Assembly (NCBI GenBank): GCA_009823395.1
Contig: CM020509.1
Location: 13,142,001-13,206,000, forward strand
Direction of reading: 5' to 3'
Source of the DNA: Thamnaconus septentrionalis
Taxonomy: Eukaryota; Chordata; Actinopteri; Tetraodontiformes; Monacanthidae
Length of the DNA stretch: 64,000 nt
The translations under genes and the position numbers were made by a program. This document shows positions 26,045 to 41,127 of this stretch, in pieces (positions within the stretch are counted from its first letter, which is position 1; each line of letters opens with the position of its first letter). The notes beneath the pieces are model-generated. The model was not told the origin of the DNA. It was given only the letters and a program-made list of their open reading frames with translations, and did not search any database.

Positions 26045-29000
26045 TCATTACAAAGTTTTAATGCTGAATCCAATGTCCTTGCTAGTAACTTTTTTTGCTC
26101 TCTTCAAAGATTTAAATATCTCCAGTGAATGCAATGCAATACAAAGTAAAGTTCAATTTGGCTCTATGACCGCATTTGGCTTTCGTGTTTAGTGTGCCTA
26201 TCAGCCTTCTCTCAGTTTTGATTGTTTACAATTTCACAGGAATAAGATTGATGTTCAAATTCTTGTGTAGATGAAAGAAATAAAAAAAAACCCGGTTGCC
26301 TCATTATTACATCCAATTTGTACAAGATCTTCATGGATTATTGCTTGCTTGTCAGTAATAAATGGCAACATTGTGCGGCAGATGCGACTTATCCTCCACC
26401 TCATTTCAAGCAGTGGGAGAAGAGAGCGACGACAAACGTTAGGCATCTTTTCACCTTTGAAAAGTGTTGGGCCGTCACAGCCAACCGAACAATGAATGGA
26501 GACATTTAGCTGTAACTGATGGGAAGTTGATGATTACGGTGTGCATTACCGTTACAGCTACGTTGTAGATTAATGGTGTGGTTGTTCCGTGGATACGTTG
26601 CTCAGCTAAAGACAATCTTGCAGTCCCTCGGCAGCTGTCAGTATCTGGGATATTGTCACAGCAGTTTAAAGTAGTTTTTAAGTAGTAACCCTATCGCTGT
26701 AATTTGGATATGATATGTTTCCAACTTGTGATATGTTTCTCACGGTTCAACCAGAGGGTTCTGAAGGTGAACTGAAGGAGAGGATCGCTGTATATGCACT
26801 CACAGACTTCACCTCTGACTTTATGGGTTCAATCAGCTGCTGTGGTAACAAACTAGAACGCCACTCACTTCGGGGCGGAAGAGAATCCTTGTTCGCCTTC
26901 CAAACCCTCGGCAAACTCAAGCGTAACTCAGTTATCCCGGTACGGAGGAGAGGACCCAGATGTGGTGCCAGCATGTGCTGTCGCAACGCTGATGCCCTCA
27001 AACATCAAAGCAAAACCTGCAGCAGATATTGCGGGAGCGCTCGTTCGAGAATCGCTTCCATCGCTCACAGCAACGAGTCACCCGGGAATAAACCCTCTCG
27101 TCGTGCCTCCAGTTGACCTACTCTGCACAATATCGGTTGTCTCGGAGTATCGGCAATGAAGACATGCTGAGAAAAATGTGCCTCTTGCGTTTTTCACGTT
27201 CATGCTGTTAGAAGCAAACTTTGCTAAGTGGGGTGCATGACATGGTGCATTGTGTGGGCGTCTCACTTCCACCCAGTCAGGCTTTAACTCTCTTTATTTT
27301 AAATCAGGCCACACTGGCAGAGAAACAGTCAACTCACCGGTGTTCAGCAGTGGTGGGAAAAAGAAGTGCTGAGCCTTCAAATAATGCATCTACTTCTGTG
27401 GATGGACAAGATTTTTCATGACTCACTTGCGTGAAGCGATGTATCAACGCCTTTGTACTGTCAGAACTTGTAGACCAGCTCCAACGTGCGGGGAAAGTTT
27501 TGTCGGCTGCTGTATCACTCAGCAAATGAAACGCTGACTGGTTGATACGAACCTTTTCCAACTCCGTCACCGGCAAACACAATGAATTCGTATACAGTGA
27601 GTCATCAGTGTTGACCAGCACGTTTCTCTTTTTGACTTTTTGAATGTACTCTCTGCTTTATTTTCTCCCTTCCATCTGACCCTTTCCTCTGCAGCCGCTC
27701 CTCTCACACCTCCTCTTGATGTCCTCTTTCACTTCCTCCATGAGTCTCCTCTTCACTCCTCTTATACGCCTCCAGCCTGGCAGTTACAACCTCGGCATCC
27801 TTCTGCCAATATAGTCACAATCACCTCCTCTTTTATGTCTAAACTATCCCTTTAAACCCTTTAAAGATTAAATATCATACTAAATTTGCCTCCATCCATT
27901 AATTCTCTTGCTTGAACCACTTTTCAGAAATGTGCCAACAATCACGGCTCTGGAAATCAGCCCTTTGTGACAAGCAGCTGCGTCTGAATAAGCTGTTATG
28001 ATGATCTACAAGAATTTCTGACAATTAATCCTGTTGCATTGTTGCTGCGTCAAAGGCTGCAATAAAGAAAAAAACAATCAAAAAAAGAGAAAAACCACGA
28101 GAAAAAAAGAAGAAAAGACTCGAAAAGTGGGTCTTGAAAATGGACACCTTTTGTTTGTTGCTGTTTATTTTTGTTTTTCTCTGCACTGTTCTGCGCACCT
28201 ATATGTATTTTTATGACATGTTTCTGCCTGCCAGATGGTTCAAACTTAAGGACTGTAGCAGTTCTGTCTTGATGTGTACTTCATTTCCTTTAACGATTGT
28301 GTGTCCTCGGTGGGTCTGCACAACACACCAAGTACGTTATATGTAAAACAAATTTAACAGGGGGAATGAAGCGGGTTGTCAAATTGCTCTTTGCCTCTCT
28401 GGAAATGGCCCTCTTGTCCGGGGCCGAGGGATTCCTTCAAGAGAAGTGTGGCTAGCTTTATTGCTACCACTACATTGATGAGCCCAAAGATGTAGCCTCT
28501 CCACTTCCTCTATAACTTCTGGATTATTAGACTTTATATTTTTTTTTAATCCCAAATTCCCCTTGGTCATAGAAAGGGTTCAGCACACCAGGGTTTTGCT
28601 GCAGCTGCACTGGCAACAGATTCACCTCTATTTGAACTGTGAAGAGATCCGTTTGCACACCAAAATGAAAGTGCACATTTCTTTTTATGTGTGACGCGAG
28701 ACAGAGCAAATGCTTGACAATGCTTTTTTAACAGCTCCGCTACCTCTCTGAAACAAACTCAAACTACAAATTGTTTGGTTTGGAGAAACAATCCAATTAT
28801 AAGGGCACTGGAGGGAGATACTGGCAAGTTAGGAAGGTTATGAAAATCTTACCTCAGAGGTGCTGAGGCTGCCTTTTTTCCAACTAAGTCCTTCTTGAAT
28901 CACACTCTAGTTCAAACGCATTGTCCATCTGTCACTTTGGAGATAATGACCGTTAATAAAATTATGCAAAGGAACAGGTCAACGTCCTTTGCTGAACATA

Positions 29001-29296
29001 TTGAATTGTCTGTCTGAAGGAGCGAGTGAGAGAAAAATTCTGGATGTGGACGGCCTCTCCCGGTTACTGGCAGATACCTGTCTTGATATGGTTTTAATGG
29101 ATCCTGATCCTGATCCTGAACTTTGTGTGCTGGGCTGTAGAATGGATGAATTGATGAATAGGTTTGGAGGGAGACAGTTTTGGTCTTTTTTTTGTGAAGG
29201 ATAAAGCATACAAAACATCCAATGTAATAGATTTTCTGTACAGTTGTGGGTGTTTCTATGCCAAAGAATGTGATCCTGATTCGCAATTTCAACACT
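26045..29296. other. Non-coding stretch with a CpG-retaining, ORF-like relic
   Basis: No host exon is recognised. From about 26730 to 27160 the sequence is richer in C, G and CpG than its flanks. It is open for 133 codons on the plus strand (26715-27116), with an Arg- and Cys-rich part that reads RRRGPRCGASMCC. It could be a fragment of a decayed retrotransposon, but I cannot name a family and the frame could be chance. An A-rich purine tract lies at about 28061-28130. The sextamer GATCCT is repeated three times near 29100-29118. Confidence 0.4.
28061..28130. repeat. A-rich purine tract
   Basis: Low-complexity AAAAAAG/AAAAAC-type sequence, mostly purine on the plus strand. The Lys-rich frame across it is an artefact. 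Confidence 0.85.
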
Positions 29297-29329
29297 ATGG
29301 GATGAGAAATTGAAGATTTCTCATCCCAT
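29297..29329. repeat. Perfect 14-bp inverted repeat (hairpin)
   Basis: The arm ATGGGATGAGAAAT (29297-29310) is followed by the 5-nt spacer TGAAG and then by its exact reverse complement ATTTCTCATCCCAT (29316-29329). It lies in otherwise unrepetitive sequence. The stem is too short for a canonical microRNA precursor. It could be a cruciform-prone site, a dyad protein-binding site or a snap-back mutation product. Confidence 0.9.
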
Positions 29330-30229
29330 GAACGCAAGGGAGTGGAGGAGCCTGTGATGGCTTTGAAAGTGCCGCGATCCGCTACGCTGAGTGGGCAGCA
29401 GCCTCTTCGCTGATCGCAGCATTGACACAGTGTGAGGAACTTCTACAATTGAAAATTCACATTGCACGCATGTGTATGTATGTGTGTGTGTCTAAGGCGG
29501 AAGCCTCATATCTATGACAGCAAACTGATGACAGTGCAGGGAAGCAACACATTTTGCTACAGTGCTGAACTGATCTCTTGCTGAAGGCCTTCAGGTGCAG
29601 AGAGTAGACCTGTGTGAAGTCCTTTGCTCTTTTGTTTTTAATGACAACATGCCACCCACATCCAAAAAAGAATGACTCTGGTGCAGCACCTGCACAGCGA
29701 CTGCCAGTGTTTACGTGCTCGCAGTAACTTCCTGTTTCTGTTCAACTCAGCCCAGGGCACAGCATTTGCATTTTCTTCTCAAAGGATGCTAAATGGTCAT
29801 ACCACTCTATCATTGACTGAAAAGCCAACTCAGATTAGCTTTGTTGCTGCCACATGATCGAGATGACGCACAAAAATGGGTTGGTATAGCACAAAACTTA
29901 GCGTTTATCCATTTTGAATCACTTCCTGACCCCTAGTGACCTGGTATCATCTGAAACCCACCAATCGAGTTAGTCCATTTGGGAAAGTTCAGTACTGGAA
30001 CATTAAATATCAAACTGATACTTGTGAAGTGACAGTAGTGTTCTCTCTCAGGAAGCCACAGCAACCTTTTAGAAGAGAAAACAAAAACCAAGATGAAATG
30101 ATGGAGTGCAAAGAAGAGTATCACGGAGTAAATGTTGGATGATTTGGAGGATATTCACGGAAGAACAAATTTGCTCAATTGCTGGTGGTTAAAAAATAAT
30201 TATCGCTCCCTCTTAAAGAGTCGATCTAT

Positions 30230-30970
30230 TGCAATTTGTCACTGAGAGCTCGGGCTTTTGATTGCATGCCGCGTTTGTTACCAGTGCAGGACCCTCTGTC
30301 AATGCAGCGTTAATTACAGCTCAGTCAAATTAAATGAGATTAAACAACTGCGCTGCTTCAAAGCCTCGACGACTGATACTGCGGAGAAGATAAAGTTGTG
30401 GCACAAGTCATTAGTTAAATAAATGTCACTCGTAATGGGAAGCTGATAAAAAAAAAAAATCAAAAGCAGTAATTACTACTACATATTGCAAAGAATGCGG
30501 CTCCTTTCGTGGAGTGATAAAATACGGTCGCACCGTTCTTTGGACTTATTCAAACGCTGTTCCACACTTGACTCGACACTGAAGAAAGCCGAGTCCGCTG
30601 CCTCCTTTATTTGCATTAGCTGTTGCTTTCCAGTGACATTTTAAGCTATCAAGTGCCATCAGCCGCGTCGAGAAATGAACGCCTACTCCCACTTAATTGC
30701 ATATCGATTTCACGTGGTGTGGAGAATTTGAAGGTGCAGGTAGACACAACTGTATCATTACACCTGTCACTTGGCTCTTTCCCCCCGTCTGATCGCTGGC
30801 GTCTTTATCGGCTTCTTTCTCGGGTCATTCCTGCAAAAAGAGGTGCGGGACAAACAGATTATTACTGCTGAGAGTGTTTCGCTTAATAATAAGTGTAACT
30901 CCAGGCGGCAGCGTGTGGGTGGGAGCCATTTTATCCCCAGGTAACGGCGCGTATTATGCATTAGAAGTAA
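30230..30970. promoter_or_regulatory. Candidate conserved non-coding cluster
   Basis: This is the most enhancer-like patch in the window by eye. It has TAATTA at 30311-30316 and 30470-30475, a perfect POU octamer ATTTGCAT at 30609-30616, a TTAATTG near 30693, ATCGAT at 30703-30708, an E-box CACGTG at 30711-30716 and CACCTG at 30761-30766. CpG dinucleotides are retained and no repeat is visible except a poly-A run near 30449-30460. No frame is exon-like. The motif density fits a developmental enhancer but was not tested statistically. Confidence 0.3.
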
Positions 30971-32463
30971 ATAATATGCTAAGTGGTTAATGCAAGGGGA
31001 TATTATGTATAACTAGCATGTGAACTCTCGCGCTGTACTTTTCTCTTGGTAAATTGTTTCTACACTTTTAGTAGTTACATATCAGGACAGAGTTTTAAAA
31101 AAGTAATAGTATGGGAGCATTGCATGTGAACAAAGACAAATCGTTATACTGTAAGTCACGCATATATCTTGATTCTGCATTGCAGAGAGACGAAACGCCA
31201 TCTCCATCTTTTTACTAATTTTTTTTTACTTTAACAATCTTTCCACACCTGAGTGTGTAAGCGATGAAACCCTTTACACAACACCTCGCTCACTATTGAG
31301 ATGGTTTAAATGTATTTTGGACCGCCTCACCTTTGACTTACAGTGTAATATCGGTGTGAAAGCTAATCTGTGAAAGGCAGATTTTATTGTAGCTGGAACA
31401 GATGTTCTTTTAGGTCCATCTGAAAAAAGTGGCTCATTCTTTGAGCTTTTTTTTATTTTATGTCTTTTTAATTAATACAAGCAGGTGTGATGAGCCTGAT
31501 TGTAAAAACCCCTCAGTGCCTTCAACATAGACACAAATTCCTGGAAAAAGCAGCCCCTGACCTCAGCAAAAATAAAGTCTTTAACTCTGTCAGAAACATT
31601 CTTTCGACATCTAACACTCTAATTTTCACCAAGCCGGAGACAAGAGCTGACGGTGAGTTTTAGAGGCAGCTTATTAAATCACCATAATGCTCGTTTATAC
31701 ATTCACTGAAAGCAATTTGCTTGCAAAATGTGACTTTATATTAATGTTTCATTCATTTTCCTGTGGGTGTGTCAGATTTATTTTTTGGGCTCTTTTCTCT
31801 GAATAAAATGTGCTTTATGAAACCTGTTAGTATCGAACACTGACATAAATTAAACACAAATTATACAAGGCTCTGTCGTCTTTTTGCAGCTTGGCTCCTC
31901 AACAACTTTGCAAAGCAATTTACGATAGTGTCAAACTGGAGGTGATTTACAGCGGCCGCAACATGATAAAGATGAACCAGATCATATTTTATGTGCAAAG
32001 GAATTTTAGTTTTTCTCCTTGAGCTTTCTGATGAACGGATAATTTGGAATTGTCAGCAGTTTTTCCTCGTTTGAATCTGCTGTGCCTCCACGTCAGATAC
32101 CTGCACACCAGCCGTGCTCTGAGCTCCAGGAGCTGGATCACGCTGAGCATTATGCAAACCTCAGTGCTTGTTATGCTGATTCCCTCTCTTGGACCCACCA
32201 CTGATGGCCTCCTGGTAGATCTTGGTTCTTCAGAACTGCGTTGCGCTGATTAAGCCAAGAGGACTGGCTACCAATGGCGAGAGAGACTCTGGCTATATTT
32301 CAAGAAATTGAACAGACTGTTAACACCGTGTTTTCAGCCCAAAAATATCAACTGTAGGCTTTACAAGCCTTTAACAAATTATTCCTTAGTTTCCTTTCAT
32401 CTAAAAGCACAGCTTGGAGAGGTACAGCTTTATGGAACATCTTCATTCTTGTATGTATGGAAA

Positions 32464-32472
32464 ACACACACC

Positions 32473-32503
<31 letters not shown>

Positions 32504-32504
32504 A
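32464..32504. repeat. (AC)n microsatellite
   Basis: A nearly pure CA tract with a CCC interruption at its start and a GAC at its end. Confidence 0.95.
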
Positions 32505-34857
32505 GTCTATCCATTATACAATGTATAACATTTAACAAAGTGGATGTCGGCAGTAACAAAGTGTCTGACAGAGACTCACTGTTGTTTTATGGCACTTTTT
32601 ACAAGCAGAGGCTCCTGTAAAACAGACAGAGCTCTTAATTCACAGTGCCCAGTGTAAACCTAAGCAATTGCATATTGAAACATTGATTACTGCCTAGTTT
32701 AGTGCTTTTCTTCAGCCATACGCTGAAAGAAGAGACTCAAAGACTGAAGGCCATGACGCCTATCTTTCTTAAATAAATGAATACATAAACAAATACTGCC
32801 GTATCTTGAAACAAGCAGCCTCTAATGAGCTGTGATGCCAAGGTTCAGCATTAAGTAAATTATGCACTGGGCCACAGGACTGACTCAGAATATATTTGTC
32901 CGGCTAATGTAGGTGGCAGTCGACTGTGTGTTTCTGTCTCACTATGGCTCAGTGCATCCAGCCTTGCGTTTGCGTTGCAACCAGACTGGACGCACAAGCG
33001 GCAGGAAAATTCACCTCACTGGTTTCCCCACTGGTAAGTGACGCAAGGCAAACATCCCTGCAACACACACACGGACCAACACACAATTGCTACATAATGC
33101 CACAGGTGTTCAACATTTATTTCATTCACATACACATGCTGAATCATAATGACCTTGCAGGAGCCGTCTGACGCTTGGGAAAACAAATGGGTTGATCGGT
33201 GGAACCATTTGGTCAAATTCAATTGGCAGGGAGCAGGGAAAGACTGCTTCTTCTTCTCCTTCTGTGTGAAAAATCATTTTTGAGCGACATTCAGCCACTG
33301 ATGCTGAAATGTGTTACTTTCCCAAGGATATTATAAAAAAATACTCCTGATGTCACTCTTGATGTCAGGCTACGTTGATTAACTAAGATAAATACAAAGA
33401 GACAAAAACAGCTTGAAAAGTGAATTGTAACTTTCAGAATTTTATAATACTGTGAGTTCAATCTGAATGACGGGCACGTCCCGGAAAAATGAACACAAAA
33501 CTACACGCTGAGCTTTTTTCATTCCTTTCCTTTTCTTGTAAGCCCCTGAGAAACAACATCTCCCTTTTGCTATAAGAGAGACCTTAATAATCGACACACT
33601 CCATGTGAACGCTCTTATGCTGTGCGGAGGCAGATGTATAATCTACTGCCCACGCATTAACTATGTTTTCTAAGTCCTGAGCTTTCATGTTAGCGGAGCA
33701 CGGTGCCAGGACTGGCGCTAACCCTGGAAATAGCTCGGTGTTACTGAAGGGGCTAGCTTTGATCCTCCTGTTTGCATTTGCCATGGTCCCATCTGGCTCG
33801 GAAGACTGGCTGTAAGGCTTGGTTTATCTTTCTGCTCTGTAATACCGCCTCTCCACGCTTGTGACGCATGCCGAGTTCGAACTGTACCGACCAACTTACA
33901 CGCCGAAGATTAAAGCGTCGCTTATTGCGGTGACGGAAGCAATCGGAAAGGCAGATTTCATTATTTAGTAACAGCACAATTGGCAAATGGAGAAGAGGAA
34001 AACGAGTGCTCTCAGGTCAACAGTGTGTGCGGATGTCCCAGACAAATGTTGATGAAACAGCGGGGAGAGGGCAGTTATGTATCAGGAGAGTCTCCGGTAG
34101 GAAAAACAAATCAATGTGGGATGAAGAAAAGACAGTTTTCGCCCCAGAGAGAAACATCTCCTATTTCTCTCTCTCTCCATGTGTGGATAAGTCAAGGGTA
34201 AATAAAGTCCATTTTCTTCGGATCCAGGCCACGGCTGACTTCCACAGTTAAGGGAATCTTGATACAGAACCACAGCATGATACACGGACACGCAAAAGTG
34301 AGTCACTTTGACTTGTTTTTCTATGTGGTACACATGGAGTAATGTTGATATTATTGCTCTCACATTTTGATGTGAAATTTGGCTTATTACCAGCTGCAGC
34401 ATATAAGACTTAAGGAAAAAACAAAACACTACAGATATTGTTATGCACAAGGCTTGCGACTTCATTAAACCTCCTTGTTCGCTGGGTCCTCTGCCTTCTG
34501 GTCCTATTAATACATGTGAATATTTGAAATCATTGTGGTAACATAATCTTTACGAAAAAAAACAAACAGACAAACAATAAGAAACACCAAGCGGGTCCTC
34601 TGGCTTACAACAATATGTATTTTCTGCATGTCTTGACTCATCTGCTAAACAGGATTGGTTGCTTCGTACTCATTATCTGCTTGTTTGCTGTGCTGGATGT
34701 GCAGGGAGCCGGTTTGTTTTGCCGTACAAACACGCGACCCCTTTCACAATAGCATAACAACAAAATAATCCATAGGTGAAGATCAGTGCAGTGTAATGCA
34801 AGGTTATTTTGAGGCGAGGGCGATCTAATATCAGGTGACGGATTACTGCTGCATTGT

Positions 34858-34878
34858 AAAAAAAAAAAAAAAAAAAAA
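34858..34878. repeat. Poly-A run
   Basis: About 20 consecutive A residues. No recognisable retroposed body lies beside it. Confidence 0.9.
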
Positions 34879-34889
34879 GGTGACGGAAG

Positions 34890-35770
34890 CTCAAAGGCGC
34901 CGGCGGCACCGAGCGACGGAATTAAATCTGTCACCTGCAGGTAACAGGCTGATCATCGATACCAAAAGATTTACGCGCGCTTTTGTGTTAAACAGGAAGT
35001 CGTGAGCTTTCCATCATCCTGACGGAGGAAGAGAGAGAGTGAGAGCGAGAGCGAGAGCGCGTCGGCGGCTACAAGGAGTATTTCATGTCTGTCTGTAGGC
35101 TGTGGCGTTAACAACCAAAGGTGATTTAACTTCCTAATTCGCCCCGCTCTTTTATATACGAGCCAACAGGGCTTCTTAGCGAGCGCTGATGGATCTCCCC
35201 TGCTTTTGCTCTCCACCCCAGGAGGATTAGGCGGCCGCATTAAACCTGAGATGAGTGTGGAGGAGGGGAGGAGGGGGACGCGGGGTGGGTCGGTAGCGGA
35301 GTGGCTTGGCTCAGTCCCCCCGGGACAATGCATTTCATTTTTTTTGGAGAAGCCTTGCATTTGTCCACCCCCCTGCCTTCCCTCCGTCTCCTTCCGCTGG
35401 CCGGCTTTCCCTTTTTCCTTCATGAAGCGGAGCTCTTATCGCCGGAAAGTTATCCTCTCCTCAATTTATCTGTCTCTCCACAGGCCGGGTACACCTCTCC
35501 CGTTTGACACACACACACACACACATACACGCCAGTGTACGTGCGCACACAGGGGAAGTTCAGCTTGTCTCTTCCCCGCAGTGTCACTTAACGTCGAGAC
35601 GTTTGGCCTGAAGGCTGCTGTGATCTTTGCTTCAGACTCTGCCGCCGCCGTGCCGCCTGGAGAGCACAAGTGTCAGGATCCAACAGATACACTCGCAGGG
35701 GCGCACACACGCGCACGCACGGGTGCACGAACCGCCACGGCGAAGAACACAAGCCGTTATTCAAAGACTT
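34890..35770. promoter_or_regulatory. CpG-rich patch, possible regulatory region
   Basis: CpG and G+C are visibly denser here than in the rest of the window, for example CGCGCG near 34974-34979, the GCGAGAGCGAGAGCGCGTCGGCGG-type part near 35044-35068 and the GCCGCCGCCGTGCCGCC part at 35641-35657. It also contains an interrupted GA tract (35026-35060), a pyrimidine-rich run (35360-35420) and a CA tract (35507-35530). The 200-codon frame at 35206-35808 is open because the region is GC-rich. It shows no domain and runs through the CA tract, so I do not call it a gene. The patch could be a small CpG island, an enhancer or just GC-rich unique DNA. Confidence 0.3.
35507..35530. repeat. (AC)n microsatellite
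   Basis: A CA tract with one TAC interruption. Confidence 0.93.
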
Positions 35771-36059
35771 CCTCTGAAGTTTTTAAGCCTGTGTGCGTTT
35801 CAACCTGATGTAAATGAATTTAGTGCCATTTATACACTTGGATAATTGAAGTCAGCTCTCCTTTGAATGGCCTTCATTCCTTTACACCTCTACATGGTTT
35901 GGGCAGATTGTCAGATCAAATTTCTTCAATGTTTTTCTTGGGTTCTGGTGGAAAAGAAATAAAAATGTGAACAGAAAAATTGAAAAAACGTCATGCATGA
36001 AAATAGTCCATCCTTGTGACGGTGTTGCTTTGTCTTTTCCTTTCATGGCAAGGCACAGA

Positions 36060-36132
36060 GGGCCCGGGCGGGCTTCGAACCCCAGACTCCCAGGTAATAG
36101 CCATGCGCGCTTAACCATTCGGCCAAAGGGAT
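36060..36132 (-). mobile_element. tRNA-like sequence: SINE head or pseudo-tRNA
   Basis: On the minus strand the sequence holds a perfect polymerase III A box TGGCCGAATGG (36125 down to 36115) and a perfect B box GGTTCGAAGCC (36081 down to 36071). The boxes start 44 nt apart, as at positions 8 and 52 of a standard tRNA. The D-loop GGTT and T-loop TTCGAA are intact, and the expected anticodon loop has a T at position 33. The acceptor stem pairs only partly (about 3 of 7 pairs) and the T stem has mismatches, so this is not a working tRNA. A tRNA-derived SINE head is the best explanation. No clear SINE body or A-rich tail was identified downstream. Confidence 0.65.
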
Positions 36133-36186
36133 ATCCTTTAGCCAGGGCGCATGATCTATTGGAGGCATAGTGACAGGACCGCCACT

Positions 36187-36440
36187 GTCACACTGGTTGT
36201 TGTTTTCCATGTCTCCCTGCAGGGAGCTGGTGGGCGGAGCAAATTAGGATAACTGGGAACACCTGGCCAGCCTTTGGTTCCTATAAATGGCGTGAGTCCC
36301 AGGCTGCTCTTCGTTTAGTCTCTCCCGCTATCTGGGTCCCATCGGCATGTTATTCATTGTTTTAATTTTCCCTTCCACTTTTTAGTTTTGAATGGGCTCG
36401 TAACCAGTTCTGAGTGTCTCTGCCTGCGCTGAATTCATGC
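36187..36440 (+). mobile_element. LTR-like segment with TATA box
   Basis: The segment begins TGTCACACTGG. It carries GGGAGCTGGTGGGCGGAGC, then AACACCTGGCCAGCC, then a TATA-like CCTATAAATGG near 36281, followed by a C/T-rich stretch containing CTCTTCG. This promoter-like order resembles the U3-R part of fish LTR retrotransposons. No gag-pol sequence, primer-binding site or second copy is visible. It lies about 55 bp from the tRNA-like sequence, which is on the other strand. Ends are uncertain. Confidence 0.35.
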
Positions 36441-36444
36441 TCAT

Positions 36445-40987
<4,543 letters not shown>

Positions 40988-40994
40988 CACCCAG

Positions 40995-41018
40995 AATAAT
41001 AGCTAGCAAGCTATTATT
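40995..41018. repeat. Perfect 10-bp inverted repeat
   Basis: AATAATAGCT (40995-41004), spacer AGCA, then the exact reverse complement AGCTATTATT (41009-41018). It starts 9 bp after the ATCT tract ends. Confidence 0.85.
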
Positions 41019-41085
41019 AATTGTGTGTGTATTGTTTGTTTTGGTGCACAAAAAAGACAACATCAAGACAACAACAAGAGTTTCG

Positions 41086-41091
41086 ATGATG

Positions 41092-41122
<31 letters not shown>

Positions 41123-41127
41123 ATCAT
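41086..41127. repeat. Inverted repeat enclosing a 26-T run
   Basis: ATGATGTTTT on the left and AAAACATCAT at 41118-41127 are exact reverse complements. The left arm's T residues are the start of an uninterrupted T run at 41092-41117. The remaining about 22 T residues would form the loop. Confidence 0.8.

Larger units (their letters stand above)
29330..34889. other. Non-coding stretch, no gene recognised
   Basis: No recognised gene or mobile element apart from the separately listed regulatory-looking patch, CA tract and poly-A run. A short GT-rich run lies at 29470-29491. Confidence 0.5.

Noticed and set aside
27334..27621. A 95-codon minus-strand frame considered as a retrotransposon relic
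   Set aside because: No conserved motif of any reverse transcriptase, integrase or nucleic-acid-binding family could be seen.
35206..35808. A 200-codon plus-strand open frame
   Set aside because: It lies in CpG-rich DNA where stop codons are rare, runs through a CA microsatellite and shows no domain.
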